From Verrucomicrobium sp. BvORR106 (lineage in GTDB: Bacteria > Verrucomicrobiota > Verrucomicrobiia > Verrucomicrobiales > Verrucomicrobiaceae), in NCBI RefSeq assembly GCF_000739655.1, contig NZ_BATR01000092.1, positions 124,001 to 188,000 on the forward strand: DNA of 64,000 nt, in the 5' to 3' direction. Below are positions 52,905-61,199 of the stretch, piece after piece. The position numbers were made by a program, and so were the translations under genes. Position 1 is the stretch's first letter; each line of letters starts with the position of its first letter. The notes under the pieces were generated by a model. That model saw nothing but the letters and a program-made list of their open reading frames with translations, was not told the DNA's origin and did not search any database.

Positions 52905-54782
52905 ATGGGGCACGTTGCCCGCCCAACACCCATGAGCACTGCTGCGAGCCGCCTGTCAGGTCCTGTCTGGCTGGGCATTGAAACGGGAGCCACGCACACC
53001 ACGGTGCTTTCAGTCCGGGGAGAGAATGAAGTGGTGGATCGCTTTGATCTCGGGCCGGCCAACATCCGGTTGGCCACTTCTGCGGAGCTCACCCACCTGT
53101 TTGAGTCGATTCGTGACCGGCTCACCATGGTTCCTTCTGCCATTGGCGGCGGCTTTGCCGGGTTGCGCAACGAAGATGACCGGAGGCGGGTGGTGAACTT
53201 GGTTCAAGGCATCTGGCCGGACACACCGTTTCTGGCCTCTGACGACCTGGAAACGGCGCTAGAGGCTGCAGGCGACTGGCCGGATAGCGCGGAGGCACGC
53301 GTGCTCCTGCTGAGTGGCACCGGTTCCTGTGCCTACGGTCGGAACTCCGAAGGACGCGTGGTGAAGGTGGGAGGCAGGGGGCACATCTTGGGTGACCAGG
53401 GCAGCGCCTCAGACATAGCGCTGCAAGCGCTCCGTGCCGTGGTGTACCAGCATGACGTCAACGGCCGCTTTCCTGCTCTGGGCGAGGCGATATTGCAGGC
53501 CTTGCTGCTGAATCATCCGGATGACTTGATCCCCTGGACCCAGGAGGCTGAGAAACAGGAGATTGCCCGACTGGCGATCACCGTCTTTACAGAGGCGGGC
53601 AGAGGGGACGATCTGGCGGCGCAACTCGTGCACGATGCGGCGCAGAAGCTGGCAGACATGGCGGCCCGGTGCACGAACCATCTGGTGCATGCAGATGCCG
53701 GGGTTCAGTACATTCTGGCTGGCAGCACCCTCCTTAAACAACCTCGTTTCTCGGGTGAGGTATCGAGCCTGCTTTCCATCCAGCGACCCCATTCAAGCAT
53801 CAGCCCCCTGGAACGGGAAAGCGTGTGGGGGGCGGTGGCGCTGGCCCGATCCTTGACGCCTGCGTCGCAGGCTGGACAGACCGTGCGCTCCCGAGCGGCC
53901 ACGCCGTTGCCGGCAGAAGTAGAGGTGGTCGCTCTGTCCTCACTGGCAAAGTCCCCCACTGAGCAGCGCAACCCCGCCTCCACGCATCTGGACACGATGC
54001 CATTGTCAGAGGCGGTGCGCCTCATGATCCGGGAGAATGAAGCTTCCTGCACTGCGGTGTTGGAGGTGGCGGAGGATCTGGAGTGGCTGGTGGAGCAAGT
54101 GGTGCAGGCCTTCAAGGCTGAGCGACGGCTCTACTATGTGGGTGCGGGCACGAGTGGCCGTCTGGGGGTGCTGGATGCGAGTGAGTGTCCGCCCACGTTT
54201 CGGGTGCCACCGGATCAGGTTCAAGGAATCATGGCTGGGGGACGGCGGGCCATTTGGTCCGCCGTGGAGGGGGCGGAGGACAACACGGCGGCGGGTGCCG
54301 ATGCGGTGCGTTATCGTGGAGTGCGACGAGGCGATGTGGTGCTGGGCATTGCGGCGAGTGGTCGTACCCCGTTCGTCTGGGGGGCTTTGCATGCGGCTCG
54401 TCAGCTCGGTGCGGTCACGGCCCTGTTGTGTTTTAATCCCGCGCTAGAGGTGGCTCCGAAGCACGCTCCTGATCGCATTCTGAAAATCAACACGGGGCCG
54501 GAGGTGCTCACGGGATCCACGCGGTTGAAGGCGGGCACGGCCACCAAGGTGGTGCTCAATACCCTGACCACGCTGGCCATGGTGCACACTGGCAAAGTGG
54601 TGAGCAATCTCATGGTGGACCTGAACGCGAGCAATGTGAAGCTCAAGGATCGTGCGGTACGTCTGGTACAGGAAATTACCGAATGTGAGGCCGGTATGGC
54701 GCTGGCGATGCTGGAGTCTGCCGGCTGGCGGGTGAAGGAGGCCGTTCGGCTGGTGCAGGAGCTTCAGGCTTCGGTCGCATGA
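52905..54782 (+). CDS. murQ: Sugar kinase (BadF type) fused to MurNAc-6-phosphate etherase MurQ
   Basis: About 625 residues from the ATG at 52905, chosen because GGAAGG lies nine bases before it (52932 is a possible alternative). Residues about 20-335 are a BadF/BcrA-type kinase domain ('GIETGATHTT', 'LLSGTGSCAYG', 'GRGHILGDQGSASDI') like the MurNAc/GlcNAc kinase MurK. Residues about 355-625 are a complete MurQ etherase with the SIS motif and catalytic Glu in 'GTSGRLGVLDASECPP' and 'NLMVDLNASNVKL'. The fusion would phosphorylate MurNAc and then cleave its lactyl ether, two consecutive steps of cell-wall sugar recycling, without a PTS. Confidence 0.88.
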   Translation: MGHVARPTPMSTAASRLSGPVWLGIETGATHTTVLSVRGENEVVDRFDLGPANIRLATSAELTHLFESIRDRLTMVPSAIGGGFAGLRNEDDRRRVVNLVQGIWPDTPFLASDDLETALEAAGDWPDSAEARVLLLSGTGSCAYGRNSEGRVVKVGGRGHILGDQGSASDIALQALRAVVYQHDVNGRFPALGEAILQALLLNHPDDLIPWTQEAEKQEIARLAITVFTEAGRGDDLAAQLVHDAAQKLADMAARCTNHLVHADAGVQYILAGSTLLKQPRFSGEVSSLLSIQRPHSSISPLERESVWGAVALARSLTPASQAGQTVRSRAATPLPAEVEVVALSSLAKSPTEQRNPASTHLDTMPLSEAVRLMIRENEASCTAVLEVAEDLEWLVEQVVQAFKAERRLYYVGAGTSGRLGVLDASECPPTFRVPPDQVQGIMAGGRRAIWSAVEGAEDNTAAGADAVRYRGVRRGDVVLGIAASGRTPFVWGALHAARQLGAVTALLCFNPALEVAPKHAPDRILKINTGPEVLTGSTRLKAGTATKVVLNTLTTLAMVHTGKVVSNLMVDLNASNVKLKDRAVRLVQEITECEAGMALAMLESAGWRVKEAVRLVQELQASVA

Positions 54783-54804
54783 ACCGCAGTTGGTTTGGCT
54801 GCAC

Positions 54805-54834
54805 AAAAAAACCGGGCCCCACTGGGGGACCCGG
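54805..54834 (-). terminator. Intrinsic terminator of the 54.9-kb gene
   Basis: CCGGG and CCCC (54812-54820) pair with GGGG and CCCGG (54823-54834) with a one-base bulge; on the minus strand seven T follow (54805-54811). Confidence 0.82.
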
Positions 54835-54871
54835 CTTTGGGAAACGAGATGCAAGAGTGTTCCTGCCGCGA

Positions 54872-55936
54872 TTAGGTCTGGGGAGCAGCCGGGGCCGGCT
54901 CTGTGGAGGTCGGCGTGGTCGGAATTTGCGTCTGGTTGACCGCTTCCCGTAGTTGTTTCACCCAACCGCCCGCTTTGGGGTGGGTGGGGTTCTCACGGAT
55001 GATCTTGAGCATGTCGGCCATCGCCAGGATGGGCGTGATCTTGTGCTGGAGGAGGTAGTTGGCCTTGCCCCACTGGAGATCAGGACCTTCTTCCTTGTAG
55101 TACTGGGCAAATTCCGTTTCGCTCATGGTCCCCTTGCGGATGGCGAGCTCTGCGTTGATCATTGCATCATACTGGGCCGGAACCTCGGCTGGCTTCTGGT
55201 CGAGGTAGAAGGGCAGGATGACGTTCTTGTAGATGCCATTGATGTTGAGAGGAGAGTACTCCCAATCCTGCCGGTTCAGCAGCTGGTCCAGCGTGTAAGC
55301 CTGGCTGAAGATGGTGCCTTTCACAGGCTGACGCAACGTCTGCCCCAAACCGCCACCGCCTCCGCCGCCGCGCGGGCCGCCACCGCCTCCTCGAGGACCT
55401 CCGGGACCACGGCCCCCAGGATTCTTCTCCTCAATCGCCCCGGAAGCGCTGTGCTTCATGGTGGATTGCACGGCATTGATCGCCTTGGGAACAAACGCCT
55501 GCAGAGCGGCGACGGTTGGTCCCATCTTTTCGATGTCCTTGATGTCTTGGGCCTGGATGCTCAGGACAAGATATTCGAGCTGGAGGCGGAGTCCGATGGG
55601 GAAATCGGGATCCTTCACCCGGTTTTCCTGGCCATCTTTCCAAGCTTGGAAATCAGTCGCCTTGAGGTCTTTTTTGTCATAGTTCTCCAGCTTGTTGCAG
55701 GCAAACCACAGGTCGATCGCCTCCTTGTCGCCGGCCATGGCGCTGCGGAACCGGGTCAAGGCGGCACCGAGGGCGTCTCCGCGGTTCTTGGTGATCTGCC
55801 CCTCGATTTGTTCGAGTTGCTTCATGATGCTCGCCGTCTGCTCAGGTGTGAGCGCGGGGGCTTCCTGGGCGGAAGCGGTCGGACAGAGGGCCAGCACCGG
55901 AGCGCAGAGCAATGCGGGAGTGAGAAACCGTTTCAT
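54872..55936 (-). CDS. Exported protein with Gly-rich insert, unknown
   Basis: About 354 residues starting MKRFLTPALL (55936; a start six codons earlier is also open). Signal peptide (about 1-24), a helical first half (about 30-160), a Gly/Arg/Pro-rich loop (about 165-200), a second helical half, and a Pro/Thr-rich end. No family recognised. Own terminator downstream. Confidence 0.72.
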   Translation of the reverse strand: MKRFLTPALLCAPVLALCPTASAQEAPALTPEQTASIMKQLEQIEGQITKNRGDALGAALTRFRSAMAGDKEAIDLWFACNKLENYDKKDLKATDFQAWKDGQENRVKDPDFPIGLRLQLEYLVLSIQAQDIKDIEKMGPTVAALQAFVPKAINAVQSTMKHSASGAIEEKNPGGRGPGGPRGGGGGPRGGGGGGGLGQTLRQPVKGTIFSQAYTLDQLLNRQDWEYSPLNINGIYKNVILPFYLDQKPAEVPAQYDAMINAELAIRKGTMSETEFAQYYKEEGPDLQWGKANYLLQHKITPILAMADMLKIIRENPTHPKAGGWVKQLREAVNQTQIPTTPTSTEPAPAAPQT

Positions 55937-55983
55937 GGTGTCGTGCAGGGACATGTTGCCGTAACGTGCGGTCGCGATGAAAC

Positions 55984-56772
55984 TTAGCCGGGGGTGGCAA
56001 GTTGCGAAGCTTTTTGGCGGGAACGCAAAGAAACCTCAGGCTGCCAGGAAGATGATGAGGAGTCAAGCCGACGAAGAAATCGTTGTCCAGCCTTCAGAGT
56101 GAGGCGGATAAATTCGCCCTGGCTGACGTCCAATGAATGCAAAAACCGGCGGTGGTCCCAGGCGACGATGGTGGCAGTAACCCGGTGGCATATTCTAAAG
56201 CCCAAGCGCCACAAGCTGCGGAGCGGTCGAGACAGGCGGGCGAGCCGTTCCTGGAAAAAGTTGGTGTGGAAGGCAATGTGGCGCATCTCGTCCCGGAGAA
56301 TCTTGTGGCAACAAGTTCTGACCGCATCATCCGTGGTTCTGCGGTAGATCATCCCGTAGTAGGCCTCGGCGATCAGCTCGGCCGTGAGCAGGATCTGGAT
56401 ATTGAACTCCATGCCGAGGAGCGTGCGGAGCTGGCGGAAGACGGTGTTGGTCCAGTGCTTTTGCAACAAGGTGCCGCCGAGATAGATGACGAGCTTTTCG
56501 AGCAGCAGGGCGTGACGCTGTTCCTCCGCCACAAACAGTCTCACGGCTAGATCGTATCCCTCCAGAGCGTCGGGTTGGTGACGGAGAGTTCGCCTCACGT
56601 AGCGCATCAGTCGAGTACCACCACCGGTCTCGCCGAGCTGGAATACGGCCAGCGATTCCGCCAGGGGCAGGCGCAGGCCATCACGCAGGGGGCTCGCGTC
56701 CGGATCAAGCGGAGGCTCTTCAAAGCTCGTGCGATTGCGTTCGAAGTACTGAATCCAGCTGGGAATGTTCAT
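55984..56772 (-). CDS. Ferritin-like diiron protein
   Basis: A 262-residue, mostly helical protein. Putative diiron ligands sit as in the ferritin/rubrerythrin-like superfamily: Glu48, E-E-Q-R-H (83-87), Glu132/Glu136 in 'AELIAEAYYG', and D-E-M-R-H (161-165). The C-terminal 70 residues are basic and Ser-rich. It is probably an oxygenase or oxidoreductase rather than an iron store. Lies 53 bases after ispH in the same direction. Confidence 0.75.
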   Translation of the reverse strand: MNIPSWIQYFERNRTSFEEPPLDPDASPLRDGLRLPLAESLAVFQLGETGGGTRLMRYVRRTLRHQPDALEGYDLAVRLFVAEEQRHALLLEKLVIYLGGTLLQKHWTNTVFRQLRTLLGMEFNIQILLTAELIAEAYYGMIYRRTTDDAVRTCCHKILRDEMRHIAFHTNFFQERLARLSRPLRSLWRLGFRICHRVTATIVAWDHRRFLHSLDVSQGEFIRLTLKAGQRFLRRLDSSSSSWQPEVSLRSRQKASQLATPG

Positions 56773-56825
56773 GGTTTTTTTGGGGGAGGGTGTTTTGAGA
56801 TGGGGGACTTCGGAGGCTGTGGGCT

Positions 56826-57710
56826 TTAGCGGCCGAGCATGCTTGAGAGGATGCCGGGTTGGGGCAGGTTGGCGGCGATCATCTTGAGATGCTCCACCAC
56901 GTCGCGAACGGTTTCATCCAGGGTGGATGTGCCTGCCGTAACGCCGACCTCCAAGCCGCGTGAGAACCAGGTGGCGTTGAGCTCTGATGGGTGCTCGATC
57001 TGGTGTGCGGTGCAGCCAAACTGCCTTGCGGCTTCCGTGAGCTGGCGGGTGTTGTTGCTGTTGCGGCCGCCCACCACGATGATCACAGTGCACCGGCGGC
57101 AGAGATCTTCCAAGGCGCTCTGACGTTGTTTCGTCGGGTGGCAAACGGTGTCCACAAAGCGAACTTCTGATTGAGGATGTTGCTGTTTCAGCGCTTCAAC
57201 CAAGCGCAGCACCCGGAGCAGGGGTTGGGTGGTCTGGCTGATGACGCCGTAGCGGCGATGATGCGGCAGCTGGTCCAGGTCGCCTTCTTCCAGCACCACC
57301 CGGGCTTGAGGGAAATCGCCCACCAGCCCTCTAACTTCCACATGGGTGGATTGACCGATGACGACGGGAAAGTAGCCGCCCTCCACCAAGGTGGCCAGTG
57401 CGTCGTGAGCCTTGCGGACGAGTGGGCAGGTGGTGTCTGTGACCTGATGGCCGGTTTGCTTCCAAGCTGAGCGGTCCCGGTCGGACGCCCCGTGGGCGGA
57501 GATGATGACCCCCTGGGTGGATGCGCTTCCGAGGCGGTCCAGCTCACCTTGCTGGACGCCGAGGGTGCGCAGATGCGCATCCACCAAGGGATTGTGAACC
57601 AGCTGACCCAGCAGGGTGACGGGGCCGCGCTTGGCAGCGTCGTGGGTGGAGCGCAGGGCCTGGCGAACGCCGAAGCACATGCCGTGATGTTTGGCCAAGG
57701 TGATATTCAT
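56826..57710 (-). CDS. ispH: 4-hydroxy-3-methylbut-2-enyl diphosphate reductase
   Basis: A 294-residue enzyme (start at 57710, MNITLAKHHG), last step of the MEP isoprenoid pathway, making IPP and DMAPP. The three [4Fe-4S] Cys are present: Cys12 ('HGMCFGVRQ'), Cys95 ('TTCPLVRKAH') and Cys190 ('DTVCHPTKQRQ'); catalytic Glu125 in 'THVEVRG' and 'SQTTQP' are also kept. A 17-bp dyad lies 23 bases before the ATG and matches the one before the adjacent regulator operon. Confidence 0.92.
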   Translation of the reverse strand: MNITLAKHHGMCFGVRQALRSTHDAAKRGPVTLLGQLVHNPLVDAHLRTLGVQQGELDRLGSASTQGVIISAHGASDRDRSAWKQTGHQVTDTTCPLVRKAHDALATLVEGGYFPVVIGQSTHVEVRGLVGDFPQARVVLEEGDLDQLPHHRRYGVISQTTQPLLRVLRLVEALKQQHPQSEVRFVDTVCHPTKQRQSALEDLCRRCTVIIVVGGRNSNNTRQLTEAARQFGCTAHQIEHPSELNATWFSRGLEVGVTAGTSTLDETVRDVVEHLKMIAANLPQPGILSSMLGR

Positions 57711-57732
57711 ATGGCAGAGGGTGGGGTATTTT

Positions 57733-57749
57733 ACTTTGTGGCGCAAAGT
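57733..57749. promoter_or_regulatory. Operator-like dyad before ispH
   Basis: ACTTTG-TGGCG-CAAAGT (57733-57749). The same ACTTTG-N5-CAAAGT arrangement is found at 58787-58803 before the winged-helix operon. Confidence 0.65.
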
Positions 57750-57765
57750 TAGTGGGCAAAAAAAC

Positions 57766-58074
57766 TCACGAGGGACGGGATTGCTTCACGATGGCTTCCA
57801 GCACCTTGAGGTAGGCGTTGAAAGCGCTTTTCCCTGCGCCGGAGATCTCGTAGCTGGTGCAGGGGCGTGAGCTGTCCGCAGCGGTGGTCTTAAGTTCGCG
57901 GACGTAGCCCTCCTTCGTCAGGGTCCGCAGATGAGAGATGAGGTTGCCGTCGCTCATGCCGAGTTCAGATTTGAGGTCCTGGAATGCCCGTGGGCTGCGG
58001 GCAGCGAGCACAGTCATGATGGCGAGCCGCCCTTTTTCATGGATGACGCGGTCGAGCTGGGAGAAGTCGATCAT
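57766..58074 (-). CDS. Winged-helix transcription regulator (HTH_34 type)
   Basis: A 102-residue DNA-binding protein: 'KGRLAIMTVLAARSPRAFQDLKSELGMSDGNLISHLRTLTKEGYVREL' spans the winged helix (positions about 13-60), followed by 'TSYEISGAGKSAFNAYLKVLEAIV'. It is the second gene after a membrane protein (28-base gap), an arrangement known for such small regulators. It probably binds the dyads before its own unit and before ispH. Confidence 0.86.
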   Translation of the reverse strand: MIDFSQLDRVIHEKGRLAIMTVLAARSPRAFQDLKSELGMSDGNLISHLRTLTKEGYVRELKTTAADSSRPCTSYEISGAGKSAFNAYLKVLEAIVKQSRPS

Positions 58075-58102
58075 TATTCCGTGGCGGGCGGCGGGCTGAA
58101 GC

Positions 58103-58780
58103 TCAGACGAGCGGGCCGGTGGCGGTGGACGACTTCAGGAAGACGGCCACGGCATAGATGACATGAAACAGACCGAACGTCAGCCCCAGAAATGCGGAAG
58201 CGACCGCGCCATTCCAGATGGCCAGGCCCGGGCCGCCGAACGCGAACCAGAGAACGGTAAGAACCTGCCCCGTGATAAGAAAGGCCCGGGCCAGATGGAT
58301 GATGGAGCGCGGGGCAAAGCTGACGGTGCCCTGAAGGGCGAGCCCGTAGCAGAGAATCCAAACTAGCGCCGCCAGCTCGATCTGCCTGACATACACGATA
58401 AGACAGATGCCAAGAACGCCTCCCGTCAGAAGAGGAGGCACGACAGCCCGCAGAGCCATCTTCAATCCATCGGTGACGACCGGTTCGCCCTTGTCGCTGG
58501 ATTCCCGCATCAGAAGAAACAGGTTGATGACGCTGGCCAGGACGAGAAGCGCCAGCCACACCACGAGAAAGCGGGTGCCACGAAAACCGGGATCCCCGCC
58601 GGTAACCGCTTCCCGCAGGTACTCTTGCCAGATGCCATAGCCGCTGACCAGGAGGGCGAGAGTGCCACCAACCAAGGCAGCGGGGGCGGAGACGGCCCGG
58701 TAGATGTGGGAGCGCTCCATCAGGGTCCGGATGATCCGGAGATGTTCCAAGGCGGTGTCATGGGGAGACGCGGAGGCCAT
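58103..58780 (-). CDS. Multi-pass membrane protein paired with the winged-helix regulator
   Basis: About 225 residues from the ATG at 58780 (a longer frame to 58900 reads through the operator and is rejected). Six or so hydrophobic helices; no known catalytic motif. First gene of the membrane protein-regulator unit. The start lies only six bases after the dyad. Confidence 0.75.
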   Translation of the reverse strand: MASASPHDTALEHLRIIRTLMERSHIYRAVSAPAALVGGTLALLVSGYGIWQEYLREAVTGGDPGFRGTRFLVVWLALLVLASVINLFLLMRESSDKGEPVVTDGLKMALRAVVPPLLTGGVLGICLIVYVRQIELAALVWILCYGLALQGTVSFAPRSIIHLARAFLITGQVLTVLWFAFGGPGLAIWNGAVASAFLGLTFGLFHVIYAVAVFLKSSTATGPLV

Positions 58781-58785
58781 GGGTT

Positions 58786-58804
58786 CACTTTGTATCACAA
58801 AGTG
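58786..58804. promoter_or_regulatory. Operator-like dyad before the membrane protein-regulator operon
   Basis: CACTTTG-TATCA-CAAAGTG (58786-58804), a 7+5+7 perfect dyad directly before the start codon. Same core as the dyad before ispH. Confidence 0.68.
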
Positions 58805-58920
58805 TGATGGGGGTGCAAACGGATTTTGGTATTTTCCATTCTGGCGAAACTCAGTCGCCCAGGCGTCTAGCGTGCCAGATCCGTGGAAACCCGGCAACAC
58901 TGTGCCTCCCGTGAAGGGGT

Positions 58921-58942
58921 AGGCGCTGGGCGGGAAGCGCCT
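58921..58942. other. Hairpin in intergenic region
   Basis: AGGCGCT (58921-58927) with AGCGCCT (58936-58942), loop of eight. No T run. Role unknown. Confidence 0.4.
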
Positions 58943-58960
58943 GCCTGATGTGTTTGATTG

Positions 58961-59072
58961 CGATGATGGTCTACCGCTCCGCAGTGGAGTTTCTGACCTA
59001 CGTGTTCCATGGGTTTCACTCGCTACGCTCGTTGCACCACATGGCTATTCATGGTGAACCCCTCCGGGTTCG
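58961..59072 (+). repeat. Partial copy of the 310-bp element's right end
   Basis: Contains CTACCGC-TCC then GCAGTGG, a stem CCATG/CATGG (59007-59011 with 59040-59044) around CTCGCTACGCTCG, and CTATTCATGGTGAACCC before GGGTTCG, like the last third of the 52-kb units. The stem bases differ from those copies while the loop is the same. Confidence 0.72.
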
Positions 59073-59137
59073 AATCCATGAGGGGAGCTTATCAGAGCGA
59101 GGAATACGGAGGGTGAAAACAAGCAGAGGACGGCTGC

Positions 59138-59932
59138 TCAATACCCACCTGCGCCGAGCACGCCGGCGGTGGGGATGGGAGCGACGCCAGCCCGTTCGGA
59201 CTTCTCGCGGCGGCGGTACTCGTCCAGCATCGCCTTGGTGGCGGAGGCTCCGCAGCGGGTCGCTCCGAGGTCGCGCACTTTGATGAGTGCATCCAGGTCG
59301 CGAACGCCACCGGCTGCTTTCACCTGGACCTTGTCGGAGACGCTCGCGCGCATCAGTTCCAGGTCGTGCTCGGTAGCTCCGCAATAGTTGTATCCACCGC
59401 CGGGTTGTTTTACGAACCCGAAGCCTGAGGAGGTCTTCACCCAGTCGGCCCCGGCGTTTTCTGAGAGCTGGCAGAGCTTGGTGATCAACTGATCTCTGGA
59501 GAGCCCGGCTCCGCCTGTGCGAAGGTAGTCAGTTTCCAGAATGACTTTTACTTTGGCACCGTGCTGATGGGCCGTGTCACAGATGGTGCGGATTTCCTGC
59601 TCCACCTCATCCCAGGCACCGCCAATCGCCTTGCCGGGGTTGATGACCATGTCGATCTCTACAGCACCGTCACGGCAGGCGAGCTCCGTCTCATAGCGCT
59701 TGGCCTCAGTTTGGCTGTTGCCATGGGGAAACCCGACGACCGTACCCACCTTCACCGCAGTCCCCGCCAGCCAGGTGGCGGCCTGTTTCACGGCGTGAGG
59801 TTTGATGCAGACGGAAGCCACCTGATACTCTGCGGCGAGCTTGCAACCCGCCTCCAGCTCTGCGTCTGTGAGCGTCGGATGGAGCAGGGAGTGATCGATC
59901 ATCCCGGCGAGATCTTCGTAGCAGTACTTCAT
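59138..59932 (-). CDS. deoC: Deoxyribose-phosphate aldolase
   Basis: A 264-residue TIM-barrel aldolase: 2-deoxyribose-5-phosphate to glyceraldehyde-3-phosphate plus acetaldehyde. The Schiff-base Lys is in 'DWVKTSSGFG', with 'KVILETDYL' and 'VKAAGGVRDLD' as the partner active-site blocks. The last 25 residues are a little longer than usual and Gly-rich. Confidence 0.93.
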   Translation of the reverse strand: MKYCYEDLAGMIDHSLLHPTLTDAELEAGCKLAAEYQVASVCIKPHAVKQAATWLAGTAVKVGTVVGFPHGNSQTEAKRYETELACRDGAVEIDMVINPGKAIGGAWDEVEQEIRTICDTAHQHGAKVKVILETDYLRTGGAGLSRDQLITKLCQLSENAGADWVKTSSGFGFVKQPGGGYNYCGATEHDLELMRASVSDKVQVKAAGGVRDLDALIKVRDLGATRCGASATKAMLDEYRRREKSERAGVAPIPTAGVLGAGGY

Positions 59933-60084
59933 GGCAAAAAGTGTTGGAGGCTGCGGACAAACTTGGGGGCCAGGGCGGAGCGGGGCGATACCTAGGGTGG
60001 CAATAGGTGGGGGTCAAGGTGGTTTCGTGAGGGAGTCGTACAACCCACAAAAGGGGGGGAGGCCCCAGAGCCGCTGCTTTGCGG

Positions 60085-60112
60085 TTGTCAAACGGAGCGG
60101 CGCGGCTATAGC
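60085..60112 (+). promoter_or_regulatory. Possible promoter of the kinase-galU-lpxB run
   Basis: TTGTCA (60085-60090), 16 bases, TATAGC (60107-60112), about 40 bases before the GHMP kinase ATG. Confidence 0.5.
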
Positions 60113-60151
60113 ATCGCGCCCCATTCCGCCAGACAGCAGTTTTTCTCCCAC

Positions 60152-61156
60152 ATGGTCATTCGTAAAAAAGCACACGCGCGTGCCGGCTTGGTCGGCAATC
60201 CCTCCGACGGATATTTTGGGAAGACCATCTCCTTTGTGATCCGGAACTACGAGGCGGAAATTGTCTTGTTTGAGACGCCGGAACTGACGATTGAACCGAG
60301 CGAGCGGGACCACTCGGTGTTTCCCAGCATTGGTCAGCTGGCACGGGACGTGGCCCAGTTTGGATACTACGGTGGCATTCGCCTGCTGAAGGCGACGGTG
60401 AAGCGGTTCCACGACTACTGCACGAAGGAAGGGATCGCCCTGCATGACCGCAACTTCACCCTGCGCTACCGGAGCAACATCCCGCCGCAGGTGGGCATGG
60501 CGGGGAGCAGTGCCATCATCTGCGCCTGCTTGCGTGCCCTGATGGAGTTTTACGAGGTGGAGGACCAGATCCCGAAGCACATCCAGCCCAATTTGGTGCT
60601 GAGTGTGGAGAATGATGAACTGGGGATCCCCGCCGGGCTTCAGGATCGCGTGATCCAGGTCTATGAGGGGGTGGTCTTCATGGACTTCAACCGCGGCCAC
60701 ATGGAAACGTCCGGACACGGCATCTACGAGGAGCTGGATCCCGCCCTCCTGCCCAATGTGTATGTGGCCTATACGAAGCGCCTGAGTGAAGGCACGGAGG
60801 TGTTCCACAACGACATCCGCAGCCGCTGGAACCGGGGGGAGCGTGACGTCGTGTCTGCCATGTACCAGTGGGCAAATCTGGCGGAGCGTGTGAAGGAGAT
60901 GCTGCTCGCCGGAAGGGGGCGCGAGATCGGACCGCTCCTCAATGAGAACTTCGACCTGCGCCGCCGGCTTTACAAGATCAGCCCGGGAAACCTGGAGATG
61001 GTGGACATTGCCCGCGATGTGGGGGCCAGTGCCAAGTTCACCGGCAGCGGCGGGGCGATCGTGGGTACCTATGAAGACGATGCCATGTTTGGCACGCTGG
61101 TGGAGGCCTTCCGCAACCGGGATATCGAGGTGATCAGGCCGCAAATCCTCCCCTGA
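60152..61156 (+). CDS. GHMP kinase, glucuronokinase-like
   Basis: A 334-residue small-molecule kinase. The GHMP ATP loop is visible as P-P-Q-V-G-M-A-G-S-S-A near residues 111-121, with an N-terminal 'KAHARAGLVGNPSDGYFGKT' and late 'AKFTGSGGAIVG'. This pattern resembles plant-type glucuronokinases and other sugar-1-kinases. The gene is 43 bases before galU, which fits a route sugar to sugar-1-phosphate to UDP-sugar. Substrate is inferred, not proved. Confidence 0.8.
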   Translation: MVIRKKAHARAGLVGNPSDGYFGKTISFVIRNYEAEIVLFETPELTIEPSERDHSVFPSIGQLARDVAQFGYYGGIRLLKATVKRFHDYCTKEGIALHDRNFTLRYRSNIPPQVGMAGSSAIICACLRALMEFYEVEDQIPKHIQPNLVLSVENDELGIPAGLQDRVIQVYEGVVFMDFNRGHMETSGHGIYEELDPALLPNVYVAYTKRLSEGTEVFHNDIRSRWNRGERDVVSAMYQWANLAERVKEMLLAGRGREIGPLLNENFDLRRRLYKISPGNLEMVDIARDVGASAKFTGSGGAIVGTYEDDAMFGTLVEAFRNRDIEVIRPQILP

Positions 61157-61199
61157 TCCCAGAACCCTTCACTTCACGCCCGACAGACTTCGATTCAAC

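Noticed and set aside
59040-59085. tRNA T-arm-like sequence GGGTTCGAATCC
   Set aside because: It belongs to the end of the 310-bp element family; no tRNA fold can be drawn around it.
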